42,148 nt of DNA from Chitinophagales bacterium 62-2. GTDB taxonomy: Bacteria > Bacteroidota > Bacteroidia > Chitinophagales > Chitinophagaceae. Below the pieces are notes generated by a model. That model saw nothing but the letters and a program-made list of their open reading frames with translations, was not told the origin of the DNA and did no database searches. The stretch spans positions 1 to 42,148 of the forward strand of contig MWYU01000746.1 of NCBI GenBank assembly GCA_002050375.1, read 5' to 3'. Below, piece after piece: positions 16,283-24,212 of the stretch. Numbering within the stretch: the first letter of the stretch is position 1; each line of letters starts with the position of its first letter. The translations under genes and the position numbers were made by a program.

Positions 16283-17401
16283 CTACACCTTACTCGCCAG
16301 CCCAACCTCTTCCACCACTTCGGCAACTTCTGTAGCGCTCATATTTGCATTACGCATCGAGATGCTTCGCGCAGCAGCCGCAGCAAATTCTGCGAAGGCT
16401 TTCTTACTAATCTCATCATCGCTCATCATAACCGGGATACCCTGGTCTCCGCCTTCGCGTATGCTTTGCACTAAAGGTATCTGTCCCAAAAAAGGAATAT
16501 CATATTCTTCAGCCAGCCGCTTGCCTCCTTCCTTACCAAAAATATAGTAACGGTGATCGGGCAGCTCGGCCGGAGTAAAGTAACTCATGTTTTCTATAAT
16601 ACCGATGATTGGAACTTTCAGTTGTGCCTGACCAAACATAGCTATACCTTTTTTTGCATCAGCCAATGCAACCTCCTGCGGAGTGGTCACCACTACAACA
16701 CCGGTGACAGGAACAGTTTGTACCAGTGTTAAATGTATATCTCCTGTTCCAGGTGGCATATCTATAACAAGATAATCGAGCTCCTCCCATAATACGTCGG
16801 TCACAAATTGTTTAATAGCGCTGCTTGCCATCGGGCCACGCCAAACAACAGCACTTTTTTCATCTACGAGTAAACCTATGCTGAGCAATTTAATCCCATA
16901 ACGCTCCAATGGAACGATCATCCCTTTTCCATTCACCTCTTTCATCATGGGCCTTTCGCCGCGAACACCAAACATTATCGGCACACTCGGTCCGTAAATA
17001 TCTGCATCCATCAATCCAACCTTTGCTCCGCCGTTGCTTAACGCCAATGCAAGATTAGCAGCAACAGTACTTTTCCCCACTCCACCCTTTCCGCTTACTA
17101 CTGCTATAATATTTCTAACTTTTGGTAATATACTTTTTGGATCTGTGCGGTTACTTGTTGTGTTAGATTCAAACTTCACATTTACCACAGCCTCTTTATT
17201 TACCAATAGCTTTACTGCATTAATGCACGCGTTTTTTATCATGTCTTTCAGCGGGCATGCAGGAGTTGTAAGTACCACAGTGAAGGAAACATAATTGCCT
17301 TCGATCTGTATATCTTTCACCATGTTCAGCGTTACCAGGTCTTTGCCAAGGTCAGGTTCCTGAACATTGCTTAACGCCTTCAAAATATCATTCTCCGTCA
17401 T
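16283..17401 (-). CDS. mrp: Mrp/NBP35-family ATP-binding iron-sulfur carrier
   Basis: A 372-residue protein with an N-terminal MIP18/DUF59-like domain (about 1-88) followed by a ParA/Mrp P-loop domain. The deviant Walker A S-G-K-G-G-V-G-K-S-T is at 103-112, and DADIYGPSVPIMFG, VIDMPPGTGDIHL and TTPQEVALAD follow in family order. Mrp/ApbC proteins carry Fe-S clusters to apo-enzymes. The usual CPxC pair after 'ENMSYF' is missing: residues 269-289 read NMSYFTPAELPDHRYYIFG. This replacement appears typical of Bacteroidota Mrp, from memory. The ATG at 17401 is used in preference to an adjacent GTG codon immediately upstream. It is transcribed together with or just before the PaiB-like gene. Confidence 0.93.
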   Translation of the reverse strand: MTENDILKALSNVQEPDLGKDLVTLNMVKDIQIEGNYVSFTVVLTTPACPLKDMIKNACINAVKLLVNKEAVVNVKFESNTTSNRTDPKSILPKVRNIIAVVSGKGGVGKSTVAANLALALSNGGAKVGLMDADIYGPSVPIMFGVRGERPMMKEVNGKGMIVPLERYGIKLLSIGLLVDEKSAVVWRGPMASSAIKQFVTDVLWEELDYLVIDMPPGTGDIHLTLVQTVPVTGVVVVTTPQEVALADAKKGIAMFGQAQLKVPIIGIIENMSYFTPAELPDHRYYIFGKEGGKRLAEEYDIPFLGQIPLVQSIREGGDQGIPVMMSDDEISKKAFAEFAAAAARSISMRNANMSATEVAEVVEEVGLASKV

Positions 17402-17594
17402 CACTAAAGTTTTTGTTAAATAAAAAATTGAACTGTAAAGTTAACTATTGAGTGACTTACTTTGTTTAAGAGGTTAAGCAATTTGTTAAGAAGCAAACTT
17501 TGTATAGATTGTTTATGAAGGAGCACGAATTATTATTGCTTGATACAAACGGTAGTTATAGTAAAAAGAATATTACCTCCAACTAAACGATTGA

Positions 17595-18233
17595 ATGAGT
17601 AAAACTTTACGATACTTTATTTTATTTATTTGTCTTTCCCCACTTCGTTTGTTTGCTCAGTTTGAGCGTGTGCAGGACAGTGTAGTACAACTGTATGGAG
17701 TAGTTATGACTGCCGACAGCCTTCGTGCGTTACCTTCCGTTAGTGTGGTTATTAAAGGAACTACCCGCGGAACGATGACGAATGAGCAGGGTGTTTTTTC
17801 CATTGTTGTATTAAAAGGTAACGAAGTTGAGTTTACAAGTGTTGGCTTTAAACCAAAACTTATCGAGATACCAACAAAGCTTGAAGGTAACCAGTACAGT
17901 GTTATACAATTAATGGTTACAGATACTTTTTACCTGCCCGCTACTATATTAAAACCCCGCCCTTCCAGAGCGCAGTTTGAAAGGGATTTTGTAAACACTC
18001 GCATTCCTGATGATCAGTATGAAATAGCGCGTCAAAATACTTCGGAAGCAAAACGACGTGTTCTAATGAGAACCTTACCTTCAGATGGAAGGGAAGCAAC
18101 CAACTACGCCTTAAAACAAACTGCTAACCGAACCTATTATGCGGGCCAAACTCCTCCAATGAATATTCTTAACCCCTTTGCCTGGTCCGAGTTTATTAAG
18201 GCTTGGAAGCGGGGAGATTTTAAGAGCAAGTAA
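17595..18233 (+). CDS. CarboxypepD_reg-like domain exported protein
   Basis: A 212-residue protein with a signal peptide (about 1-22, ending LRLFAQ) and a carboxypeptidase-regulatory-like beta-sandwich at about 32-115: LYGVVMTADSLRALPSVSVVIKGTTRGTMTNEQGVFSIVVLKGNEVEFTSVGFKP (positions given; this is the diagnostic stretch). That domain is the usual N-terminal module of SusC-type receptors, but here it stands alone with a C-terminal region rich in charged residues and no barrel. A bare module of this kind is common in Bacteroidota surface proteins; its partner and function are unknown. The start at 17595 follows a 190-bp gap after divergent mrp. Confidence 0.8.
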   Translation: MSKTLRYFILFICLSPLRLFAQFERVQDSVVQLYGVVMTADSLRALPSVSVVIKGTTRGTMTNEQGVFSIVVLKGNEVEFTSVGFKPKLIEIPTKLEGNQYSVIQLMVTDTFYLPATILKPRPSRAQFERDFVNTRIPDDQYEIARQNTSEAKRRVLMRTLPSDGREATNYALKQTANRTYYAGQTPPMNILNPFAWSEFIKAWKRGDFKSK

Positions 18234-18244
18234 CCCTCACCTGG

Positions 18245-18265
18245 CCTCTCCCTGCATGAGAGAGG
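18245..18265 (+). repeat. Imperfect GC-rich hairpin after a stop codon
   Basis: CCTCTC (18245-18250) pairs with GAGAGG (18260-18265) around a 9-nt loop containing TGCATG. It starts 12 bp after the stop of the CarboxypepD_reg gene and lacks a T-run. Motifs of the type CCCTCACC...CCTCTCCC...GAGAGG are often dispersed intergenic repeats. It is a weak terminator at best. Confidence 0.4.
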
Positions 18266-18386
18266 AACAAAGAACTTATTGTCTTTAAACGTCCTATATC
18301 CGTGAACCTCTTACATTTGCGGGTAATTATTTAAAGAGGTTTAAGTATGATCTGAACATTTACATTTGTGCTTATCCGTCCTGCTG

Positions 18387-18432
18387 ATCCTATAAATCCC
18401 CTAATCAGGTTCAGCCAAAAATCCTATAAATC
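18387..18432 (+). repeat. Two ATCCTATAAATC 12-mers directly before the hbd start codon
   Basis: Perfect copies of ATCCTATAAATC lie at 18387-18398 and 18421-18432, 34 bp apart. The second ends immediately before the hbd ATG at 18433. A third perfect copy lies at 40598-40609 in the ilvB-ilvN gap. The pattern looks like a dispersed intergenic repeat that here forms the leader of a gene. Confidence 0.65.
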
Positions 18433-19323
18433 ATGATTCAGACAGTCTCTGTTATTGGTGCCGGCACAATGGGCAATGGGATAGCACATGTGTTCGCTCA
18501 AAAAGGGTTTACTGTAAAACTTATAGACGTTTCACAGGAACAATTAGAAAAAGCTATTAAAACCATAGGTAAGAACCTTGACCGGCAAATTTCAAAAGGA
18601 ACAATTGCCGAAAGTTTAAAACAAACAACACTCGCTAATTTAACCACTTCTACCTTTATAAACGAAGGCGTAGAAAATGCGGAGCTGGTTATAGAAAGTG
18701 CTACAGAAAACATTGATTTAAAGCTTAAAATATTTAACCAACTTGATGAGTTTGCTCCTGCCGGTTGTATTCTTGCTACAAACACCTCCTCCATCTCTAT
18801 TACTAAAATCGGATCAGCAACAAAAAGACCTGAACTGGTTATAGGTATGCATTTTATGAACCCTGTTCCCGTAATGAAATTAGTAGAGATCATAAATGGC
18901 TATGCAACAGATAGAGAGGTAACAAATAATATTGTTGAATTAAGCAAAACGCTGGACAAAGTACCGTGTGTAGTAAATGATTACCCAGGCTTTATTGCAA
19001 ACCGAATTTTAATGCCGATGATTAATGAAGCTATATATAGTTTGTACGAAGGTGTGGCAGGTGTTGAAGAAATTGATACGGTAATGAAGCTTGGAATGGC
19101 ACACCCGATGGGACCATTACAGTTAGCTGATTTTATTGGGTTGGATGTTTGTTTAAGTATTTTAAATGTTTTATATCAGGGCTTTGGAAACCAGAAATAT
19201 TCTCCGTGTCCTTTACTTGTTAATATGGTTATGGCGGGGTACAAGGGTGTAAAATCAGGAGAAGGCTTTTATAAATACATCAATGGGAGTAAGGAGTTAA
19301 TCGTAAGTTCAAGATTTAATTAG
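18433..19323 (+). CDS. hbd: 3-hydroxybutyryl-CoA dehydrogenase
   Basis: A 296-residue NAD(P)-dependent 3-hydroxyacyl-CoA dehydrogenase that interconverts (S)-3-hydroxybutyryl-CoA and acetoacetyl-CoA. The Rossmann motif VIGAGTMGNGIAHVFA begins at residue 7. Catalytic H140 (GMHFMNPVP), E152 (KLVEIING) and the NDYPGFIANRIL segment are all present, with S119/S120 at the substrate site. The C-terminal dimerisation half (GVEEIDTVMKLGMAHPMGPLQLADFIGLD) is intact and the length is normal. The enzyme would act downstream of glutaryl-CoA dehydrogenase through crotonyl-CoA, but it is not in an operon with it. Its start codon abuts a dispersed 12-mer repeat. Confidence 0.95.
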   Translation: MIQTVSVIGAGTMGNGIAHVFAQKGFTVKLIDVSQEQLEKAIKTIGKNLDRQISKGTIAESLKQTTLANLTTSTFINEGVENAELVIESATENIDLKLKIFNQLDEFAPAGCILATNTSSISITKIGSATKRPELVIGMHFMNPVPVMKLVEIINGYATDREVTNNIVELSKTLDKVPCVVNDYPGFIANRILMPMINEAIYSLYEGVAGVEEIDTVMKLGMAHPMGPLQLADFIGLDVCLSILNVLYQGFGNQKYSPCPLLVNMVMAGYKGVKSGEGFYKYINGSKELIVSSRFN

Positions 19324-19437
19324 AACATAAATAGTGTCGATTGATGTACAGCGCATTTTGAATATTACAATAAATCATCGTTTACCTTAAATTATTCCTT
19401 TCCGCGTCATATCTTCTAACAGGAATTTAAAAGCTTT

Positions 19438-19468
19438 TTTGATAATTAAATTGTTCACCTTACTTTTG
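19438..19468 (+). promoter_or_regulatory. Bacteroidota-type promoter for rplS
   Basis: TTTG (19438-19441) is followed by a 19-nt spacer and TACTTTTG (19461-19468). This matches the Bacteroidota primary sigma consensus TTTG-N19-TAnnTTTG exactly. The rplS ATG follows 22 bp after the -7 box. It is the cleanest promoter in the window. Confidence 0.8.
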
Positions 19469-19490
19469 CCGTCCGCAAAATCATTTTGAT

Positions 19491-19838
19491 ATGAACGCAA
19501 TAGACTACGTGCATGAGCAACTAACCGCTGTTAAACAAGTGCCTAAATTTAAAGCAGGAGACAATATTACTGTTAACTATAAAATTATTGAAGGTAATAA
19601 AGAAAGGATTCAGTCCTTTAAAGGCGATGTAATCAAACGCCAGGGAAATGGAGCTACTGCAACTTTTACTGTAAGAAAAATTTCGGATGGTGTAGGCGTC
19701 GAAAGACTTTTTCCTGTGAATTCTCCTAATGTTGACTCAATTGTATTGAATAAAGTCGGTAAAGTTCGCAGAGCAAAACTCTTTTACCTTCGCGAAAGAA
19801 GTGGCAAGAGTGCAAGGATTAAAGAAAAAAGATATTAA
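19491..19838 (+). CDS. rplS: 50S ribosomal protein L19
   Basis: A 115-residue ribosomal protein at the 30S/50S interface. The core sequence [35 protein letters not shown] and the C-terminal [26 protein letters not shown] are diagnostic and complete. The N-terminal [20 protein letters not shown] is usual for Bacteroidota. It has its own promoter and its own terminator, so it is transcribed alone. Confidence 0.98.
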   Translation: MNAIDYVHEQLTAVKQVPKFKAGDNITVNYKIIEGNKERIQSFKGDVIKRQGNGATATFTVRKISDGVGVERLFPVNSPNVDSIVLNKVGKVRRAKLFYLRERSGKSARIKEKRY

Positions 19839-19859
19839 TAGAAGTTTGTTAATATTGGT

Positions 19860-19890
19860 AACGGAAACTCTGCGTTTCCGTTTTTTATTT
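19860..19890 (+). terminator. rho-independent terminator of rplS
   Basis: A perfect 9-bp stem AACGGAAAC (19860-19868) / GTTTCCGTT (19874-19882) with loop TCTGC is followed by TTTTTTATTT. It lies 21 bp after the rplS stop codon. Confidence 0.9.
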
Positions 19891-19918
19891 AAAACCTTAC
19901 CCTAACTTTAAACCCATT

Positions 19919-19943
19919 TTAATAGTAAGATTTTTACTATTAA
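19919..19943. promoter_or_regulatory. 10-bp perfect inverted repeat before tatA
   Basis: TTAATAGTAA (19919-19928) and TTACTATTAA (19934-19943) are exact reverse complements separated by GATTT. The element is AT-rich and sits about 15 bp before the -7 box of tatA (19958-19965). This position fits an operator or upstream activator site; an AT-rich hairpin is the alternative. No T-run follows, so it is not a terminator. Confidence 0.5.
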
Positions 19944-19957
19944 CCATTTTATACTCA

Positions 19958-19965
19958 TATTTTTG
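19958..19965 (+). promoter_or_regulatory. Promoter -7 box of tatA
   Basis: TATTTTTG matches TAnnTTTG. The tatA ATG follows 19 bp later. The -33 TTTG box is not well formed, so expression may need help, perhaps through the inverted repeat just upstream. Confidence 0.5.
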
Positions 19966-19984
19966 TAGTCCTAAAACACACCAT

Positions 19985-20218
19985 ATGTTTACTAATTTAT
20001 TATTTGGAATGCCCGGAGGAAGCGAGTGGATTTTAATTGTTCTTGCTGTATTAATATTGTTCGGCGGACGTAAAATTCCTGAATTCATGAGAGGATTAGG
20101 CAAAGGCATTAGAGAATTTAATGACGCAAAAGAGAATGTAAAGAAAGAGATTGAAGAGGGCATTAGCGATAAAGAAGTTAAAAAAACTACTACTACAAGC
20201 ACCACTATTCAACCATAG
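19985..20218 (+). CDS. tatA: Sec-independent protein translocase TatA/TatE
   Basis: A 77-residue protein with the TatA layout: one N-terminal transmembrane helix (SEWILIVLAVLILFGGRK), the hinge with FGGRKIPE, an amphipathic helix (MRGLGKGIREFNDAKENVKKEI) and an acidic/Thr-rich tail. It oligomerises with TatC to export folded proteins with twin-arginine signals. No TatC gene is in the window. It is followed 24 bp later by gatA, so the two may be co-transcribed. Confidence 0.93.
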   Translation: MFTNLLFGMPGGSEWILIVLAVLILFGGRKIPEFMRGLGKGIREFNDAKENVKKEIEEGISDKEVKKTTTTSTTIQP

Positions 20219-20242
20219 GCTCTAAGCTTTCGCATATCTGTT

Positions 20243-21685
20243 TTGTTTAGTTACAATTCTATTCAGAATTATCATACCAATTTACTGAATGGCCGAACAA
20301 CTTGTGTTGAGGCTGTTGAGTATTATTTGCAAAAGATTTCTGTGTCAGCACATTTGAATGTATGGCTCGAGGTTTTTGCAGACGAAGCTTTAGAAAAAGC
20401 ACTCCAACTTGATTTATTGAGAGAAATGGGCCACCCACTTGGTAAATTGCATGGCGTGGTAATTGGTATTAAAGATGTAATATGTTATAAAGACCATAAG
20501 CTTTCTGCATCCTCAAAGATCCTTGAAAATTTTACTTCTGTTTATAGTGCTACGGCTACCCAAAAAATATTGGATGAAGGCGCTATAATAGTAGGCCGTC
20601 AAAATTGTGATGAATTTGCAATGGGCAGCAGCAATGAAAATTCTGCTTACGGTGCTGTTAAAAATGCGATAGATGAAGAAAGGGTTCCCGGCGGGTCATC
20701 AGGGGGTTCGGCAGTAGCGGTTCAGGCAGGGATGTGCATGATTAGTTTGGGCAGCGATACAGGTGGTTCCGTAAGACAACCGGCTGACTTTTGTGGCATT
20801 GTTGGTTTTAAACCCTCGTATGGCACTATATCAAGGTATGGTTTAATAGCTTATGCATCATCTTTCGATCAAATTGGAATATTAGCTTGTTGTGTAGAAG
20901 ATGTGCAAACAGTGCTTAAGGTAATAGCGGGGCAGGATGAATTTGATAGTACAGTTTTTCAAAATTATCTCCTTAAAGAGCCGATTGGGACTCAGGAAAA
21001 TAAATACCGCTTTTGTTATTTTTCAAATGCTTTAGAACACTCAAGCCTGGATCCGCAAATAGCTTCTTCTATCCAACAATTTATTGAAAGCCTGAAAGTT
21101 GAAGGACATACAGTAGCTCCTGTAGAGTTTGATCTGCTTGATTACATTGTACCTGCTTATTATGTACTTACTACTGCCGAAGCAAGCAGCAATCTATCAA
21201 GGTATGATGGAATTAAGTATGGAGCAAGAAGTACACAAAACACGGAAGATATAACTACCCTCTATAAACAAACAAGAAGTAAAGCCTTCGGACCAGAGGT
21301 AAAACGCCGGATTTTATTAGGAACGTTCGTTTTAAGCGCAGGATATTTTGATGCTTATTTTACAAAAGCTCAACAAGTCAGGAAGCTTTTAACTTTAAAA
21401 ACTCAGGAACTTTTCAAAGATTTCGATGCCATTATTTTACCTACCGTTCCCACTCCGGCTTTTAAGCTCGGCGAAAAAAAGAACGACCCAATCGAAATGT
21501 TCCTTGCAGATATTTATACTGTTTATGCAAACTTAGTCGGCATTCCCGGTATTTCTATTCCGTTATTTAACACAAAAGAAGGGCTGCCCTTTGGTCTGCA
21601 GCTAATGACGTCTCAACAAAATGACCTACTTTTGCTCCGCCTTTCCAACCTACTAACGAAACTATCCGGGCGGCAACCAGCATGA
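20243..21685 (+). CDS. gatA: Aspartyl/glutamyl-tRNA amidotransferase subunit A
   Basis: A 480-residue amidase that releases ammonia from glutamine for transamidation of Glu-tRNA(Gln) and Asp-tRNA(Asn) with GatB and GatC. The Ser-cis-Ser-Lys triad is K77 (VIGIKDV), S152 (PGGSSGGS) and S176 (GSDTGGSVRQP). The C-terminal DAIILPTVPTPAF and 'ANLVGIPGISIPLF' segments match GatA. The start is TTG at 20243: it gives the usual MFxxxSIQ N terminus and is the only start codon available between the tatA stop and the conserved region (an ATA is the only other nearby option). No gatB or gatC is nearby, so the subunits are encoded elsewhere. Confidence 0.94.
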   Translation: MFSYNSIQNYHTNLLNGRTTCVEAVEYYLQKISVSAHLNVWLEVFADEALEKALQLDLLREMGHPLGKLHGVVIGIKDVICYKDHKLSASSKILENFTSVYSATATQKILDEGAIIVGRQNCDEFAMGSSNENSAYGAVKNAIDEERVPGGSSGGSAVAVQAGMCMISLGSDTGGSVRQPADFCGIVGFKPSYGTISRYGLIAYASSFDQIGILACCVEDVQTVLKVIAGQDEFDSTVFQNYLLKEPIGTQENKYRFCYFSNALEHSSLDPQIASSIQQFIESLKVEGHTVAPVEFDLLDYIVPAYYVLTTAEASSNLSRYDGIKYGARSTQNTEDITTLYKQTRSKAFGPEVKRRILLGTFVLSAGYFDAYFTKAQQVRKLLTLKTQELFKDFDAIILPTVPTPAFKLGEKKNDPIEMFLADIYTVYANLVGIPGISIPLFNTKEGLPFGLQLMTSQQNDLLLLRLSNLLTKLSGRQPA

Positions 21686-21749
21686 GTGCTGGATTATTAA
21701 CGCCCCTCCTATCCTTTTATAAACCGATTTCAATAACTAAACATTCGTA

Positions 21750-22838
21750 ATGAACTTCATGAAAAATGTGAAAATTTCTATTAAGCTTCGTCGGCTCGTA
21801 AAATCAGTATCAGTAAGTACAGTTTTCTTAATGCTTGGAATTGGAGGTTCTGCTTTTAAAATCGAAGCAAACGACGGAGACATTAAAAATTCCCTTAAAG
21901 AGAAAACGGAAACGGATAAGTACGGATTTAAAAGTCTTTTCTCGACTATTACCTTTGATCCCGCCAGACCTTACGTTACCCAGATAAATCCAAAAGCAAT
22001 ACCATTTGTTCAGGAGTATATCCGCAGATCGGGAGAGAGTCTTGAAAAGATGAAGATTTGGGGTAAACCGTACTTTGATATGTATGACGGCATCTTCAAC
22101 GTGTATGGCCTTCCTAAAGAATTAAAGTATTTGTCGGTAATCGAATCTGATTTAATTCCCCATTCAGTTTCGGTGGCGGGAGCAGTTGGTCCCTGGCAAA
22201 TTATGCCATCAGAAGCACGGAGCAGAGGTCTTACGGTTAATGGCAGGGTAGATGAAAGGACTAACTTTAAGAAAAGTACACACGCTGCTTCTAAAATACT
22301 TAGAGATTTATATAGTCAGTTTAATGATTGGCTGTTAGTGATCGCTGCTTATAATTGCGGAGCCGGCAGATTAAAACAAGCAATAAAGAAAAGCGGAAGT
22401 TTCAATTTCTGGGATCTGCAGTCATACTTGCCTTTGGAAACCCGTAACCACGTGAAAAGATTTATTGGTACACATTATATATTTGAGGGAAGCGGAGGAT
22501 TGACTACCATGACTGCTGATGAAGTTCAGGACTATAACTTAAATGCGGTTGCTATAGAGTCGAGAAAATTACCTGTATCCGAAGACGAACGCTCAAATAC
22601 AAGTACAATCGAAGTTGCGGGTAAATACCTTTCATTAATAGTAGCAAAAAATCTTGGAATGGATATAGCGCTCTTTAACAAGCTCAATCCAAATTTTGAT
22701 AAATTAATACTTGCAGGAAATATTTACACTATGCGCTTACCTGTTGACAAGATCATCCTTTTTGGAAGTAAGAAAAACACAATTCTCAGCGAGTCTGTTC
22801 AGCATCTTTTGGCTGGGATAACAAGTATTATAAAGTAA
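21750..22838 (+). CDS. Lytic transglycosylase (SLT domain, MltD-like)
   Basis: A 362-residue exported muramidase-type enzyme. After a basic N terminus the hydrophobic signal segment SVSTVFLMLGIGGSAF lies near residues 20-37. The SLT domain starts near 105 with LPKELKYLSVIESDLIPHSVSVAGAVGPWQIMPSEARSRGL. The Glu in VIES is the catalytic acid, and the AAYNCGAGRLKQAI helix closes the fold. A divergent LysM-like segment (YLSLIVAKNLGMDIALFNKLNPNF) lies near 300-330 and could bind glycan. It would cut between MurNAc and GlcNAc to give 1,6-anhydro ends. It ends 75 bp before the convergent pabB. Confidence 0.88.
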   Translation: MNFMKNVKISIKLRRLVKSVSVSTVFLMLGIGGSAFKIEANDGDIKNSLKEKTETDKYGFKSLFSTITFDPARPYVTQINPKAIPFVQEYIRRSGESLEKMKIWGKPYFDMYDGIFNVYGLPKELKYLSVIESDLIPHSVSVAGAVGPWQIMPSEARSRGLTVNGRVDERTNFKKSTHAASKILRDLYSQFNDWLLVIAAYNCGAGRLKQAIKKSGSFNFWDLQSYLPLETRNHVKRFIGTHYIFEGSGGLTTMTADEVQDYNLNAVAIESRKLPVSEDERSNTSTIEVAGKYLSLIVAKNLGMDIALFNKLNPNFDKLILAGNIYTMRLPVDKIILFGSKKNTILSESVQHLLAGITSIIK

Positions 22839-22913
22839 GCTTTAGCGCTTAAAGTATAAATGATTTTATCTCTTTTCTTCAAATCGTAAGAATAAATAAA
22901 ATCTTGAAGGACG

Positions 22914-24191
22914 TTATCCTGCAAGAACATCTTTAATAGCTTCAGCTTTTAATAAGCACTCTTCATATTCGGCTTTGGGGTCAGAATAAAAAGTAATGGC
23001 GCTGCCAGTTTGATAGGAAATATAGTTACTCTCTTTATTGTACATTATGCTGCGGATTACAACATTAAAATCATAATCTTTCTGAGGAGATATATATCCA
23101 ATCGTGCCTGAAAATATTCCGCGTTTAGTACGTTCATATTTTTCTATCAATTCCATTACTCTCCTTTTTGGTGCACCTGTCATGCTGCCCATAGGAAAAG
23201 TTGATTTTAGTACATCAGCAAAACTGACATTGCTTTTTATTTTACCTGATACAGTCGATATCATCTGATGTACATTAGGGAAAGAATAAACCCCAAATAA
23301 TTCATCAACCTGCACACTTCCTTCCACAGCAATCTTACTTAAATCGTTTCTTACAAGGTCTACTACCATTACATTTTCACTTCTCTCCTTTTTACTTTTA
23401 AACAACTGCTGCCGGTTGAAATTATCAGCTTCATTACTTCCATCTCTGCGCCGTGTTCCTTTAATGGGCTGCGATATTATAAGGTCTCCATTTTTCTTAA
23501 TATATCTTTCTGGACTGGAGCATAACAAATACTTATCATCAAGTTTATAAAATGCTGAAAAAGGATTAGGAGAAACCTGGCCCAACTTCAGATAAGTAAG
23601 TAAAGGATCAATAGAGGCATTTGCAAAAAACTCCTGGCAAAAGTTGACTTCGTAACAATCTCCGCGCTTTAAATGTTCTATCAATTGCTTTACACCGCTT
23701 AAGTATTCCTCACGGCTTAATTTTGCCCGGATAGGAACTCTTGTTAACGGACAGTAATCAGGAACTGTTCCGATTATTTCCTCATAAACAGAAAGAGGGG
23801 TTTTATTGATTACTCCAATACTTAATGCTTGTTCGGTTAACTGCAGAACTACTTGCGGAACGAACAAAAAACAATCGGGAAAACCAATTCCATCAGGATG
23901 ACGAGAGGTTAGTCCTTCTTCAATAAAATTTTTTACATCGTAATTGAAGTGACCAAAGATCCAATCCTTATTTGATTGATCGAAAGCAGCAAGTGAAGAG
24001 AAAAAGTCTTTCCCGAGTTTAAATATTTGGGTAGTGCCGGCGCCTAACAAACATTCGTAAGAATTAAGATTGGATTCATACTGATGATTATCCAAAAAAC
24101 AACAAATGTTGAACTGATCTGCCCAGTTCAACATTTGTTCCTTCAATAAATTTATATCGTCAACAGGAAAAGTTTGATAAACTCTCGTCAC
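22914..24191 (-). CDS. pabB: Aminodeoxychorismate synthase component I (chorismate-binding)
   Basis: A 425-residue chorismate-using enzyme of the TrpE/PabB/MenF family. The C-terminal catalytic domain is complete: GDCYEVNFCQEFFA, FSAFYKLDDKYLLCSSPERYI, SQPIKGTRRR, VDLVRNDLSKIA, STFPMGSMTGAPKRRVMELI and RGIFSGTIGYI. The PIKGT motif favours PabB rather than TrpE. With a PabA-type glutaminase it would make aminodeoxychorismate for folate. The start is GTG at 24191 because the upstream frame has a stop and the N terminus (QTFPVDDINLLKEQ) fits the family. A perfect 16-bp inverted repeat (24101-24139) lies within codons 18-31. Confidence 0.88.
   Translation of the reverse strand: MTRVYQTFPVDDINLLKEQMLNWADQFNICCFLDNHQYESNLNSYECLLGAGTTQIFKLGKDFFSSLAAFDQSNKDWIFGHFNYDVKNFIEEGLTSRHPDGIGFPDCFLFVPQVVLQLTEQALSIGVINKTPLSVYEEIIGTVPDYCPLTRVPIRAKLSREEYLSGVKQLIEHLKRGDCYEVNFCQEFFANASIDPLLTYLKLGQVSPNPFSAFYKLDDKYLLCSSPERYIKKNGDLIISQPIKGTRRRDGSNEADNFNRQQLFKSKKERSENVMVVDLVRNDLSKIAVEGSVQVDELFGVYSFPNVHQMISTVSGKIKSNVSFADVLKSTFPMGSMTGAPKRRVMELIEKYERTKRGIFSGTIGYISPQKDYDFNVVIRSIMYNKESNYISYQTGSAITFYSDPKAEYEECLLKAEAIKDVLAG
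24101..24139. repeat. Perfect 16-bp inverted repeat inside pabB
   Basis: AACAAATGTTGAACTG (24101-24116) and CAGTTCAACATTTGTT (24124-24139) are exact reverse complements with a 7-nt loop, ATCTGCC. On the pabB mRNA this folds as a strong hairpin covering about codons 18-31, shortly after the GTG start. There is no T-run and it is inside the reading frame. Confidence 0.9.
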
Positions 24192-24212
24192 CTTTATGTT
24201 TTAGCACCAACC

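Noticed and set aside
17515-17586. A 23-codon ORF just before the CarboxypepD_reg gene
   Set aside because: Too short to judge; no conserved motif. It could be a leader peptide, but nothing in the sequence supports that.
22844-22860. Terminator between the transglycosylase and pabB genes
   Set aside because: CTTTA/TAAAG is only a 5-bp stem with no T-run; too weak to call.
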